Positions 9,686 through 18,480 are shown, counted from the first letter of the stretch. The stretch is 44,486 nucleotides of DNA from Candidatus Auribacterota bacterium (GCA_023144635.1 JAGLFH010000012.1:1-44486), one strand, 5' to 3'. The notes: generated from the letters alone by a model not told the origin. Program-made: numbers and translations.

Positions 9686-9874
9686 ATGGTAGAAAGATAT
9701 TTAAGAGGTATTGCAGGTTTTTTTATTTTACTCAGTATAATACTGGCATATTACGTACATCCAGGCTGGATTTTATTTACCGCTTTTGTAGGAGCTAATC
9801 TTTTACAGTCTGCTTTTACTAACTGGTGTCCAATGATTTTGATATTAAAAAAACTTGGAGTACAATCTAATTAA
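9686..9874 (+). CDS. DUF2892 (YgaP-like) membrane protein
   Basis: This 62-residue protein has two TM helices and the DUF2892 pattern: RYLRGIAGFFIL at the start and LLQSAFTNWCPM near the end, as in the membrane part of YgaP without its rhodanese domain. It has a strong AAAGGAGGA ribosome-binding site. The family's function is unknown; the conserved Cys in NWCPM is present. It heads a run of small membrane proteins. Confidence 0.85.
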   Translation: MVERYLRGIAGFFILLSIILAYYVHPGWILFTAFVGANLLQSAFTNWCPMILILKKLGVQSN

Positions 9875-9940
9875 CAAAATTGTTGTAAAAAATAAAGCTG
9901 AAAGAGCTGTCCTACTAATGAAATAAAACGGGAGTCACTT

Positions 9941-10213
9941 ATGGATTGGAAAATTTTTTCCGCAACTTTTGGAGCAGTATTTCTTGCAGAGCTGGCTGAT
10001 AAGACACAATTAGTAAGTATCGGTATGTCCGCTAAATCAGGAAAACCAATAACCGTATTAATTGCTTCCGTATCCGCCTATATAATAGTAACAATAATTT
10101 CAGTCTATATAGGATCTCTCGCCGGGAAAAGCATTAAACCTGAGATCATTAATTTTGCAGGCGGTTTTTTATTTATAATTATTGGTATATTAATGATGCT
10201 GAAAAAAATATGA
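9941..10213 (+). CDS. Half-size UPF0016/GDT1-family cation transporter
   Basis: This 90-residue protein contains one copy of the UPF0016 (TMEM165/GDT1/MneA) repeat with the signature FLAELADKTQL; the usual motif is E-x-G-D-K-[ST], so the Gly is Ala here. Three TM segments are predicted (about 5-25, 40-62 and 68-88). Full-length members carry two such repeats in about 190 residues, so this protein must dimerise or pair with another half not seen in the window. Family members move Mn2+ or Ca2+. GGGAG precedes the start. Confidence 0.82.
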   Translation: MDWKIFSATFGAVFLAELADKTQLVSIGMSAKSGKPITVLIASVSAYIIVTIISVYIGSLAGKSIKPEIINFAGGFLFIIIGILMMLKKI

Positions 10214-10238
10214 TCATTATAAAAGAAAGGGTATTTCA

Positions 10239-10985
10239 ATGAAGCGTTTTTTTAACTGGCAGGTAGGACTTGGCATTCTTCTAATAATACTATCTGCAAT
10301 TGTATATTTAATACATTTTTTATTATTCAAAGATGCACATCATATTTTTATTTATCTTGTAGGAGACATTGCTTTTGTTTTTTTAGAAGTCCTGTTTGTA
10401 ACGCTTATACTTCATCAGTTGCTTAAATACAGGGAAAAGCAATCATTATTAAAAAAGCTTAATATGGTAATAGGCACTTTTTTCAGCGAAGTAGGGGTTG
10501 AGCTTTTAAAATTATTATCTGAATTTGACGAGCAGGCTTCAAAAATATCAAAAAAATTAATTATTGAAACTAACTGGTCAGATAAAAGGTTTAAAAAAGC
10601 AAAAGAAGAGCTAACATTGCATAAATGCTCTGTAGATATAAAAAAAGGTGTTCTGGAAACTTTAAAAACATTTCTTTTAAGTAAAAGACAATTTCTACTG
10701 ACCTTACTTGAAAATCCTAATCTTTTAGAACATGAATCTTTTACGGATTTTCTACTTGCGGCATTTCATTTAACTGAAGAGTTAAGTTTTAGAAAGTCAT
10801 TAAAAGGATTACCGGATACAGATTACCAGCATCTTTGCGGGGATATTAAAAGAGCATACAATTTATTAATAATAGAATGGCTTGTTTATATGAAGCACTT
10901 AAAAAAGGATTATCCTTATCTTTTTTCTCTTGCAGTAAGAACAAATCCTTTTGATGAAAATGCATCAATAGAGGTTACTTATTAA
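10239..10985 (+). CDS. Membrane protein of unknown function
   Basis: This 248-residue protein has two N-terminal TM helices (about 8-30 and 36-60) followed by a mainly helical cytoplasmic domain containing HKCSVDIKKG, LLENPNLLEHESFTDFLLAAFHL and YNLLIIEWLVYMKHLKKDYPYLFSLAVRT-like blocks (about 125-235). I do not recognise the family. A purine-rich AAAGGG site precedes the ATG. It lies 25 bases after the UPF0016 gene and is probably cotranscribed with it. Confidence 0.65.
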   Translation: MKRFFNWQVGLGILLIILSAIVYLIHFLLFKDAHHIFIYLVGDIAFVFLEVLFVTLILHQLLKYREKQSLLKKLNMVIGTFFSEVGVELLKLLSEFDEQASKISKKLIIETNWSDKRFKKAKEELTLHKCSVDIKKGVLETLKTFLLSKRQFLLTLLENPNLLEHESFTDFLLAAFHLTEELSFRKSLKGLPDTDYQHLCGDIKRAYNLLIIEWLVYMKHLKKDYPYLFSLAVRTNPFDENASIEVTY

Positions 10986-11021
10986 TACTTTTAGATAAAT
11001 TCATAAAAATAGGGTGATAAT

Positions 11022-11063
11022 ATGAAAAAGAGTCACAATAATAGGTCAAACTATGCTTTTTAA
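11022..11063 (+). CDS. Possible 13-residue leader peptide
   Basis: A short frame (MKKSHNNRSNYAF) has a ribosome-binding-like AGGGTG upstream and overlaps the first bases of the gene at 11053, which itself has only a weak site. It may couple translation of that gene. It could equally be chance. Confidence 0.3.
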   Translation: MKKSHNNRSNYAF

Positions 11064-11421
11064 AATAATAGGATGGTTCTGGATAATATCAGGATTTTAC
11101 TTTTTAATACGTCCCACTTCACTTATGAGAAGATTACAAAGAAAAAGTAAATGGAAGACAAGAAGTTTTTTCTTTTTTATTGCTTTTATATGGGGTGCTC
11201 CTTTGATAGCTCTTGGATGGCAAGAAGAAGGATTGATACCAAAACTTCTCGTGGCAGTAGGAATAATAGTTTTACTAAAAGGTATTTTCTTTATATCAAC
11301 AAAAACGTCAGAAAAATTCATAGAATGGAGCAGCCAAAAAGCCCCATACGTTTTTAGACTTTTCTCTATTATTCAAATAATAATGGGATTTACAATAAAA
11401 CATCTTGCAGATAAAAAATAA
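11053..11421 (+). CDS. Small membrane protein, unknown
   Basis: This 122-residue protein has four hydrophobic segments (about 3-16, 35-55, 60-80 and 97-115) and a basic loop near 23-35. I do not recognise the family. Its start has only a weak AGGT upstream, and a 13-codon frame overlaps it. It ends 13 bases before the ZIP transporter, so the two are likely in one operon. Confidence 0.6.
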   Translation: MLFKIIGWFWIISGFYFLIRPTSLMRRLQRKSKWKTRSFFFFIAFIWGAPLIALGWQEEGLIPKLLVAVGIIVLLKGIFFISTKTSEKFIEWSSQKAPYVFRLFSIIQIIMGFTIKHLADKK

Positions 11422-11434
11422 AAGTTAAAATATT

Positions 11435-12244
11435 ATGGAAACTTTTAAAAATTTTCATCCTGTCCTGCAGGCTTTAATCGCAGGACTATTTACATGGTCA
11501 CTTACAGCTCTAGGCGCTGCAGCCGTCTTTGCAACTAAAAAGGTAAGCAGAAAAGTACTTGATTTTATGCTCGGTTTTGCAGGAGGTGTAATGATTGCAG
11601 CAAGTTTTTGGTCTCTTCTTGCTCCTGCAATAGAAATGTCAGAAGGAAAAGATCTACCTGCATGGTTTCCTGCTGTAACAGGTTTTTTAATGGGCGGCAT
11701 TTTTTTACGAGGTATTGACAAGATCCTTCCTCATCTTCATCTAGGGTTTCCAATGGAGGAATCTGAAGGCATTAAAACATCTTGGCAAAGAAGTACTCTA
11801 TTGGTTCTAGCAATAACACTTCATAATATTCCGGAAGGATTAGCAGTGGGAGTAGCATTTGGGGCTGTCGCAGCAGGGCTTCCTTCAGCAACAATGGCCT
11901 CTGCTATTGCTCTCGCCATAGGAATAGGAATTCAGAATTTTCCTGAAGGTTTTGCAGTATCAGTTCCGCTTAAACGTGAAGGGATGTCAAGTATAAAAAG
12001 TTTTTGGTACGGTCAGCTCTCTGCAATAGTAGAACCTATTGCAAGCGTTATTGGAGCATCAATTGTTCTTATAGCTCAGCCTATACTTCCTTACGCTTTG
12101 TCCTTTGCTGCAGGTGCAATGATATTCGTAGTTGTTGAAGAAGTTATTCCTGAAGCAGAAAGAGGAGGAAACACGGATCTCGCAACAACAGGTGCAATGC
12201 TCGGCTTTGCTATTATGATGGTTCTTGATGTAGCATTTGGATAA
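11435..12244 (+). CDS. ZIP-family metal transporter
   Basis: This 269-residue inner-membrane protein has about eight TM helices. The metal-site helices carry HNIPEG (130-135) and QNFPEG (167-172), the ZupT/GufA-type ZIP signature; a later EEVIPEA block completes the family pattern. It imports divalent cations such as Zn2+, Fe2+ or Mn2+. A His-rich stretch, HLHLGF, falls in the loop before TM4. The upstream site is weak and translation may depend on the preceding gene. With the UPF0016 protein it suggests metal homeostasis as the theme of this block. Confidence 0.9.
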   Translation: METFKNFHPVLQALIAGLFTWSLTALGAAAVFATKKVSRKVLDFMLGFAGGVMIAASFWSLLAPAIEMSEGKDLPAWFPAVTGFLMGGIFLRGIDKILPHLHLGFPMEESEGIKTSWQRSTLLVLAITLHNIPEGLAVGVAFGAVAAGLPSATMASAIALAIGIGIQNFPEGFAVSVPLKREGMSSIKSFWYGQLSAIVEPIASVIGASIVLIAQPILPYALSFAAGAMIFVVVEEVIPEAERGGNTDLATTGAMLGFAIMMVLDVAFG

Positions 12245-12281
12245 AAAGTAAATTAAAAATTTAAAATGATAAATTAAAAGT

Positions 12282-12326
12282 TATGGAGCCTACGGCACGG
12301 CAATATTATAATATGTAGCGTAAGCG
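12282..12326. repeat. GGAGCCTA...AATATTATAATAT repeat, copy 1
   Basis: ATGGAGCCTA, CGGCAATATTATAATAT and TAGCG-AAGCGTT occur here and again at 18355-18395 with a few differences. The core AATATTATAATAT is nearly self-complementary. Confidence 0.6.
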
Positions 12327-12409
12327 TTCCTTGAACTAATCCCGAACGACGAATGACGTTTTTTATAATGAAGCATTCATTGTATCTTGAGTCTGTATGC
12401 CTATTTTAT

Positions 12410-12438
12410 TTGTTTTTTAATAACTGCAAGAGTATAAT
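12410..12438 (+). promoter_or_regulatory. tatA promoter
   Basis: A consensus -10 TATAAT (12433-12438) lies 17 bases after TTGTTT (12410-12415). A leader of about 28 bases with AAAGGAG follows before the tatA ATG. Confidence 0.6.
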
Positions 12439-12473
12439 CATTCCACAAATCAATTTAAAAGGAGTAAAACATT

Positions 12474-12653
12474 ATGTTTGGTCTTGGTTTTCAGGAAATA
12501 CTCTTTATTTTGCTTGTTGTCCTGCTTATTTTTGGAGCCGCAAAGCTTCCGGAAATAGGGCGAGCTTTAGGCAAATCCTTAAATGAATTTAAAAAAGGTA
12601 TGTCAGGCTCAAAAGAAGAAGATGAAAAAAAAGAAGATCTGGATAAAAAATGA
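12474..12653 (+). CDS. tatA: Twin-arginine translocase subunit TatA
   Basis: This 59-residue protein has one N-terminal TM helix (about 5-21), then the FGAAKLPEIGRALGKSLNEFKKG hinge and amphipathic helix split over 20-42 and a charged tail rich in Lys/Glu. FG and LPE are the TatA/E hallmarks. TatA oligomers form the pore for folded, usually cofactor-bearing proteins. AAAGGAG precedes the ATG, and the stop overlaps tatC. No tatB is present, as in minimal TatAC systems. Confidence 0.93.
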   Translation: MFGLGFQEILFILLVVLLIFGAAKLPEIGRALGKSLNEFKKGMSGSKEEDEKKEDLDKK

Positions 12654-13393
12654 AAAAGATTTACCCGCCTGAATCTTCTAATATGAATGTCTTCGGCCAT
12701 CTTGAGGAGCTAAGGAAAAGGCTCATTATCTACTTAGTAGTTCTTGTAATATCTGCCATTGTAATGTTTGGATGCGGTAAACATCTTATTCGCATTGTTC
12801 TTTCTCCTTTAAATGATATAACACAAAACCTTATATTTATACACCCCACAGAAGTTTTCGTCTCTTATATTAAAATATCTCTTCTCGCAGGCTTTATTAT
12901 AAGCTTTCCTGTTTTATTGTATCATGCTTGGGCTTTTATTATTCCTGCAGCACCGGATCGAGCAGAAAAAAGTTCTCTTTTATGGATGATGTTTGGACTT
13001 ATTTCTTTTCTATCAGGAATTCTATTTTCTTATTATATAGCACTTCCGGCAGCTCTTAATTTTTTAATTCAATTTGGAAACGGCATTGCTGAAGCTCAAA
13101 TAACAATGGAAAAATATGTATCCTTTTTTATTTTATTCATACTTATAGGAGGAATTATTTTTGAAATACCAGTAACAATAGGACTCCTAACCAAGATAGG
13201 TATTCTGCGATCAAGTGTAATGAAAAAGAAAAGACATTATGCATTAGTCATCATGCTTATAATATCAGCCGTTATTACTCCTACTCAGGATATAATTAAT
13301 ATGTTGGTATTTGCATTACCAATGATACTGCTTTTTGAAATTGGCATATTATTTTCAACTATTATTGAACGAAAGAACATAAAGAAAAGTTAA
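12650..13393 (+). CDS. tatC: Sec-independent translocase subunit TatC
   Basis: This 247-residue protein with six TM helices is the receptor for twin-arginine signal peptides. The N-terminal signature HLEELRKR is at 17-24, and the periplasmic-loop block HPTEVFVSYIK is conserved. It overlaps tatA by four bases and is followed one base later by a polyferredoxin that carries its own internal Tat-like signal. Confidence 0.95.
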   Translation: MKKIYPPESSNMNVFGHLEELRKRLIIYLVVLVISAIVMFGCGKHLIRIVLSPLNDITQNLIFIHPTEVFVSYIKISLLAGFIISFPVLLYHAWAFIIPAAPDRAEKSSLLWMMFGLISFLSGILFSYYIALPAALNFLIQFGNGIAEAQITMEKYVSFFILFILIGGIIFEIPVTIGLLTKIGILRSSVMKKKRHYALVIMLIISAVITPTQDIINMLVFALPMILLFEIGILFSTIIERKNIKKS

Positions 13394-13394
13394 G

Positions 13395-14906
13395 ATGAGA
13401 AAACTTACCTTACTGAGACGTTTTTCACAACTATTTTTCCTCACATTCTTTTTCTATGTGCTATGGGGGGCAACTTATCCTTTAAAAGGATTAGTTTCTC
13501 CTGAAATACTTTTTAAAGCAGATCCTCTGATGATATTTATTACTTCCTTGAGTGAACGCGTACTTTTGCCTGGATTACTACTATCAATAACTATGATAAT
13601 TATTACACTTATAATCGGCAGGTTCTTCTGCGGCTGGATATGTCCGCTTGGAACAGTTATTGATATAACAGGCTCTTTAAAGAAAAAGAAATATTTAAAA
13701 GGTGCAGAAAAGAACAAATGGATACGTAAGATAAAATATGTTTTTTTAGGGACATTTGTAATTTTTGCTTTAATAGGCATTCAGGTTGCATGGATATTGG
13801 ATCCTATTGTAGCTTTTTCCCGTGTTGTGTCATTAAACATAATACCTGCTATAACTCTTGGAGTTAACAAACTATTTATTGAAGTTATTAACAGGTTCGA
13901 ATTATCCGGCCCATTTTATGATTTTTATATGAGCTTAAAAGAAAGTTTCCTTGGTGTGAATGTTTACTTTTTTAAAAATTCTCTAGTCACACTTATCTTT
14001 TTTATTATTATATGCTTTTCATCTCTTTTTATTTCCCGCTTGTGGTGCAGAACGATATGTCCTTTAGGGGCAATGTATGCTTTTATTGCAAAATACTCAC
14101 TTTTTGGAAGGAAAGCTGAAAACTGCACAAACTGCAATATCTGTGTTGATAAATGCAGGATGGCAGCAATAAATAAAGATAATACTTACCTTAAAAGCGA
14201 ATGCATCCTTTGTATGGATTGTATCTATGACTGCAGCAGGCAGGTAGCAATATTTTCATTCAGCTCTTTTAAAAATAAAAAAGAAAAAGTCTCTTTTGAT
14301 AATGAGTCCAATATTTCTAGAAAGGATTTCCTTTTTCTTATTCTTTCTTCTTTTTCAATACCGTCATTTTTTAAAGGTTTAAAAAAAGAACAGTATAAAG
14401 AAATAGAAATAATAAGACCTCCGGGCTCATTAAAAGAAAAAAGCTTTTTAAATGCATGCATAAGATGCGGAAACTGCATGAAAGTCTGCATTACTAATGG
14501 CCTTCAGCCTTCTTTACTTCATTCAGGAGTGCAGGGTTTATGGACACCTGTACTAATTCCTGAGATAGGGTACTGCGAATATAACTGTACGCTTTGCGGT
14601 GAAGCCTGCCCGACAGGAGCAATTTCAAGACTTAATCTAAAAGAAAAACATAAGGAAAAGATCGGGCTTGCAAAAGTTGATAAAGGCAGATGCATTGCTT
14701 GGAACTATCATGAAGAATGTCTTGTATGTGAAGAACACTGTCCGGTTGCAGATAAAGCAATTAAAGTAGAACTTGTGTCCGTTAAAAATGGTAAAAAGAT
14801 CTTTGCACCTGTTGTTGATAAAGATCTATGCATAGGATGCGGTATTTGCCAGAACAAATGTCCTGCCCGCCCTAAAAGAGCCATTCGAGTTAAAGGCATA
14901 AGATAG
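13395..14906 (+). CDS. Fused NapH-like/NapG-like polyferredoxin
   Basis: Residues 1-295 resemble NapH: about four TM helices, two FCGWICPLG / WCRTICPLG motifs (Cys79/83 and 218/222), and two ferredoxin clusters (Cys244-254 and 270-280). Residues 308-326 form an internal Tat-like signal (SRKDFL then a hydrophobic stretch), with Arg-Lys instead of Arg-Arg. After it come four Cys clusters (355-365, 394-405, 433-449 and 479-489), as in NapG. It probably passes electrons from quinol to a periplasmic acceptor. It directly follows tatAC, consistent with Tat export of the second half. The terminal acceptor is not in the window. Confidence 0.85.
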   Translation: MRKLTLLRRFSQLFFLTFFFYVLWGATYPLKGLVSPEILFKADPLMIFITSLSERVLLPGLLLSITMIIITLIIGRFFCGWICPLGTVIDITGSLKKKKYLKGAEKNKWIRKIKYVFLGTFVIFALIGIQVAWILDPIVAFSRVVSLNIIPAITLGVNKLFIEVINRFELSGPFYDFYMSLKESFLGVNVYFFKNSLVTLIFFIIICFSSLFISRLWCRTICPLGAMYAFIAKYSLFGRKAENCTNCNICVDKCRMAAINKDNTYLKSECILCMDCIYDCSRQVAIFSFSSFKNKKEKVSFDNESNISRKDFLFLILSSFSIPSFFKGLKKEQYKEIEIIRPPGSLKEKSFLNACIRCGNCMKVCITNGLQPSLLHSGVQGLWTPVLIPEIGYCEYNCTLCGEACPTGAISRLNLKEKHKEKIGLAKVDKGRCIAWNYHEECLVCEEHCPVADKAIKVELVSVKNGKKIFAPVVDKDLCIGCGICQNKCPARPKRAIRVKGIR

Positions 14907-14908
14907 TT

Positions 14909-14929
14909 TTTTCATGCTTAGCATGAAAA
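14909..14929. terminator. Gene-end hairpin, copy 2
   Basis: TTTTCATGC-TTA-GCATGAAAA is a perfect nine-base stem starting two bases after the stop codon. Copies of this stem follow metY and mutL. It may act as a bidirectional terminator or 3'-end stabiliser. Confidence 0.55.
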
Positions 14930-15330
14930 CGTTATTCGTGGTTCGTTGTGCGTAGAGCGTCGCTCGTAATTGGAACGCTTCGCTGATGACTATAGAATTA
15001 GGACGCAGATAAACGCAGATTGTCAGGATTAGAAAAAAGCAAAAAACATGAAATTAAAAGGTAAGTAGGGGCGAATGGCTATTCGCCCGTGTGAAAGGAT
15101 AAAAAAACGTCGTCATCCCGCGGCTTGACCGCGGGATCCAGGTAAAAAGAATATACAAGAAAAAGATTCTGGCTTACAGCTTACTACTTATAGCTTATAC
15201 TGGCGTGCCTACCCGTACTGTATAAAAAATATCCATATGTTAAGTTTATATCCATAAATCATTTGATAATGACTTATTGGATTAATCTATTACTTTTTGA
15301 TTATTAGCCTGTTGCGTTAATTAGTTAAAG
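14930..15330. repeat. Repeat spacer upstream of the glycosidase gene
   Basis: It has no gene. It holds a GGGGCG...CGCCC hairpin repeat (15065-15092), a CGTCATCCCG...CGGGATCCA hairpin repeat (15111-15144) and a GGCTTACAGC...TATAGCTTAT repeat (about 15171-15200), in the same order as the spacer at 17295-17366. Confidence 0.6.
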
Positions 15331-15395
15331 TTTTATCTATGGAATGGTAAATGCATTGATTTTTTTTGCGGATTAAATAAATTAAGGAGTCAAAT

Positions 15396-17108
15396 ATGAA
15401 AAAGTTAATCTTATTTATATGTATATTTTTATTCACTTCTAATGCTTATTGCGGTTGGGGATCAAAACCTGCTATTTATACAACCTGCAAAACAGAAGAA
15501 AAAACTGAAACAAATGCTGTAGAAGAAAACGATGATTTTCCTAAAGTAACAATACGTGGTGATAAATTATATGCAGGAGATGAAGAATTATTATTAAAAG
15601 CGATCGGATATGCAGGAATACGGCCGGGAAAAGATGAGAAAGACCCGGTACCGGAAAAAGATGTAGGGTATGATCTTGTTGATCTTGACATGAAAAGAAT
15701 AAAAGATGCAGGATTTAATACAATAAGAATGTGGGGGCTTCATGATGAAAAAATAATTGAACTTGCAGCAAAATATAAGCTTATGGTTGTAGGAGGTATA
15801 TGGACAAGTAGAATAATTGATATAAAAAGCAAACCCAAACTGGAACAAGCTAAAGAACATGTTGCACAGCAAGCTAAAAGGTATTCAAAATATCCTAACG
15901 TAGTTATGCTTACTATCCTCAATGAACCTGAACCGGGAACTATTCTGGATGTAAATAAAACAGATCTTTTAGCATACTTTGATTCTCTTGTTAAAGCAGC
16001 GCACGAAAATTGTCCTGATGTTCCTGTTACTTTTTCAAACTGGCCAATAGCAGGATTTATTGAGTCAAGTTCTTGGGATGTAGTAAGCTATAACTTATAT
16101 TCAATGGCTTCTATTCGCTTTAAAGAAGTAATTGATTTTTATGATTATATAAACGGACTAAAACAGCTTAAATCTCCTGACAAACCATTTTTCTTATCTG
16201 AATACGGAATGTATGCTCCTGTGCCAAAGCTTAATCCTAAAGATATCTGGAAGTTTCAATATGTGAAAAACGAAGATGAACAGGCAAAAAAATTTATTGA
16301 AGATCTTGAAATAATAAGCCAAACCAATATATCAGGATATACAACAATGCAATATATGGATATCTGGTTTATATCAAGGGATTTTTCTTCACCTGAAATA
16401 CCTCTTTTCCCTCCCTCGGAAAATAAAAAAATACATGATCAAGTTTGCATTGAATGGGGCGGGCTTGTAGGTATGGATGAAAAATATGAAGGTATACCCA
16501 GAAAAGCATATTATGCTTCGAAAAAAGCCAATATGGGAATTTTAAGGAAACCTGACACGCGTAAATTATATGATAAAGAACTCCCCATACGTATACATTT
16601 AGAAAAACAGGTAGCAGAGGTTAAAGCAATTATAGATGGTAATCTAATACAAACCATACCTAGAGTATCAAGATCATGGGCTGAACTGAATATACCAGTT
16701 AAATCATTTTCTACGGTAGATAAAATCATAAAACACACACTTGAAGTCAAACTTTTTGACAACAGAAAAAAGATTATTAATACATTAAAACGAACTTTCT
16801 TTACAGGACCTAAAATAGATCTTCCCAATATAGAAATAACTCATAACCTTGATAAGATGGATTGGCCTAGTTTTATTATCAAATTAACTGATGTTAGTGG
16901 GGAACCGGTACCAGATGTAAAACTGGATCTCGCTTTTCTAAATGCATTTACATGGAAAGATGCAGTTATTTCAACAACGACTGATAAAGATGGCATTGCA
17001 GTTGTTGTGAGTCCTGATTACGGCCCTCTTTTAATGGGAGTAAGATACCAGTATAAAAATGGTGATTATAAAACAAACTCTACAAAGCTGTATTATTATA
17101 AAAAATAA
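15396..17108 (+). CDS. Secreted clan-A glycoside hydrolase-like protein
   Basis: This 570-residue protein has a signal peptide (cut near residue 19, NAYCG). A TIM barrel follows (about 50-370) with FNTIRMWG (108-115), the acid/base motif ILNEPEP (Glu177) and a nucleophile candidate in LSEYG (Glu269), as in GH5/GH2-type clan A enzymes. The C-terminal part (about 385-570) is beta-rich and contains a VSGEPVPDVKLDL block typical of Ig-like domains. The substrate is unknown; beta-glucan or beta-mannan types are plausible. AAGGAG precedes the ATG. It stands alone between repeat spacers. Confidence 0.8.
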   Translation: MKKLILFICIFLFTSNAYCGWGSKPAIYTTCKTEEKTETNAVEENDDFPKVTIRGDKLYAGDEELLLKAIGYAGIRPGKDEKDPVPEKDVGYDLVDLDMKRIKDAGFNTIRMWGLHDEKIIELAAKYKLMVVGGIWTSRIIDIKSKPKLEQAKEHVAQQAKRYSKYPNVVMLTILNEPEPGTILDVNKTDLLAYFDSLVKAAHENCPDVPVTFSNWPIAGFIESSSWDVVSYNLYSMASIRFKEVIDFYDYINGLKQLKSPDKPFFLSEYGMYAPVPKLNPKDIWKFQYVKNEDEQAKKFIEDLEIISQTNISGYTTMQYMDIWFISRDFSSPEIPLFPPSENKKIHDQVCIEWGGLVGMDEKYEGIPRKAYYASKKANMGILRKPDTRKLYDKELPIRIHLEKQVAEVKAIIDGNLIQTIPRVSRSWAELNIPVKSFSTVDKIIKHTLEVKLFDNRKKIINTLKRTFFTGPKIDLPNIEITHNLDKMDWPSFIIKLTDVSGEPVPDVKLDLAFLNAFTWKDAVISTTTDKDGIAVVVSPDYGPLLMGVRYQYKNGDYKTNSTKLYYYKK

Positions 17109-17119
17109 AACGTAAAAGA

Positions 17120-17610
17120 AAAAAAAGCTTGCCACAGAGGTCACAGAGAAAACGCAGAGGAAAGAAAACATAAACAGGTGATAGGTAATGGGCAATAGGT
17201 TATAGGTCTAGGAGCACTGCGTGCGATGATTATAAAAAGCAAAAAACATTTCAGCCACAGAGAAACATAAATAAACACGAATAATATAACGTATGTAGGG
17301 GCGGGCCTTGCGTCCGCCCGTGTAAAAGGAAAACGTACGTCATCCCTGTGAAAACAGGGAACCAGGTAAAGATAAAATGTGTGTCCTCCCAACAAGATGG
17401 CGGATCTGCGATAGGATACAGCGCCGACAAGCCTCCGCCCGTGTAAAAAGAAAAAACATAACCACGGAAATACACGGAGTGGCACTGAACAAAAAAAGAA
17501 AGAAGATTATAAGTTTTGGCTTACTGCTTATATGGTTTTTGCTTGAGTCTGATTTTATGCTTATAGCTGACTACATATTCTTTCAATCCATAAAATAGTA
17601 AATTAAGATA
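17120..17610. repeat. Repeat spacer before the PilZ gene
   Basis: It contains CCACAGAGGTCACAGAG (17131-17147), a GGGGCG...CGCCC hairpin repeat (17295-17326), a CGTCATCCCTG...CAGGGA hairpin repeat (17338-17366), the first arm of a long inverted repeat (17379-17449) and GGCTTACTGCTTATA elements (about 17518-17535). The several short frames here consist of repeat sequence, so none is called as a gene. Confidence 0.6.
17379..17449 (+). repeat. Long inverted repeat, left arm
   Basis: About 70 bases beginning GTGTGTCCTCCC match the reverse complement of 26575-26640, apart from a four-base gap and three or so substitutions. The two arms enclose 9.1 kb. Confidence 0.75.
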
Positions 17611-17614
17611 TTCT

Positions 17615-17643
17615 TTGACAAAGCATGCATTAAAGAATAGTAT
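17615..17643 (+). promoter_or_regulatory. PilZ gene promoter
   Basis: A consensus TTGACA (17615-17620) is followed after exactly 17 bases by TAGTAT (17638-17643). The implied leader is about 30 bases. Confidence 0.65.
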
Positions 17644-17679
17644 ATATGTGAACAATTTATTTATATCATTGGATAATAT

Positions 17680-18051
17680 ATGTCTGAAAATGAAAAAGAT
17701 AATTTTGTAGAAAGAAGGCAATTTCCCCGCCATGCTGTCCGCTATATTGCAAAAGTCTTTATAGATGAAGAGATGCTTTGCGGAACAATTATAGATGTTT
17801 CTGAAGGAGGCCTTGGCATATTGCTTCCCAAAGTACTCCCAATAGGTTTTGAACTTAAGCTTGAAATCAGAAATATATTATCTGAAGAAAGTAGTGAAGG
17901 TCTTACCTTTAAGGCAAAAATAGCTTGGATGAATGAGACGGAAAGCATGAAAGGAATGTACAGGGGCGGTCTTGAAATATCAGAGATCTCAGAAAAATCC
18001 CTTGATGCATTAAAAGACCATATCCAAAATTTAGCAGACCAAACTGAATAA
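17680..18051 (+). CDS. PilZ-domain cyclic-di-GMP receptor
   Basis: This 123-residue single-domain protein has the c-di-GMP-binding motif ERRQFPRHAVRY (11-22, the RxxxR element) and DVSEGGLGI (39-47, the D/N-x-S-x-x-G element). It has no other domain, so it probably acts by binding a partner protein. The gene is monocistronic, with its own strong promoter. Confidence 0.9.
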   Translation: MSENEKDNFVERRQFPRHAVRYIAKVFIDEEMLCGTIIDVSEGGLGILLPKVLPIGFELKLEIRNILSEESSEGLTFKAKIAWMNETESMKGMYRGGLEISEISEKSLDALKDHIQNLADQTE

Positions 18052-18459
18052 AAAAGTTTGAAATTTAAAGTGAACTAAAGTGCCTAAAGTTATTGTGTGC
18101 GTTGCACATTATAAAATTAATCAGGAAAGCACGAAAAAGAAGAGAAAACATAAAAGAAATTGGACGCAACTTATCCTGTAAATCCTGTCAAATAAAACAG
18201 CTATAAGTCATAAGCTGTAAGTTATAAGCAAAAAATCAAAAAACTCTTTTCTTCGTGTAATTCGTGGCTGAAAAATCGTTTTCCCCTGCTGTTTTGCTTG
18301 CAAATCAAATCGCTGGGGACTATAGTGCGTGGTGAAAAGGTGCGTTGTGCGTTCATGGAGCCTATACGGCAATATTATAATATCTAGCGAAGCGTTTTAA
18401 AATCCTGAGCTCGTCGAAGGACCTTAATCTAGCACCTAGAACCTATCACCTATGACCTA
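18052..18459. repeat. Repeat spacer between convergent PilZ and mutL genes
   Basis: It has no gene. It holds an ACAGCT...AGCTGT dyad repeat (18196-18231), the CCCCTGCTGTTTT...GGGGACTATAG repeat (18283-18325), the GGAGCCTA...AATATTATAATAT repeat (18355-18395) and a CACCTAGAACCTATCACC text (about 18430-18459). Confidence 0.6.
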
Positions 18460-18480
18460 TTTTCATGCTTCGTATGAAAA
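18460..18480 (-). terminator. Gene-end hairpin, copy 3
   Basis: TTTTCATGC-TTC-GTATGAAAA (one G-T pair) directly abuts the mutL stop codon on the minus strand. It is the same element as at 3653 and 14909. Confidence 0.55.

Noticed and set aside
12353-12586. 77-residue frame before tatC
   Set aside because: It overlaps tatA in another frame; the real tatA (12474-12653) has the correct start, site and motifs.
17141-17485. Minus-strand frames of 74-114 codons in the spacer
   Set aside because: They translate the repeat families that recur in other spacers.
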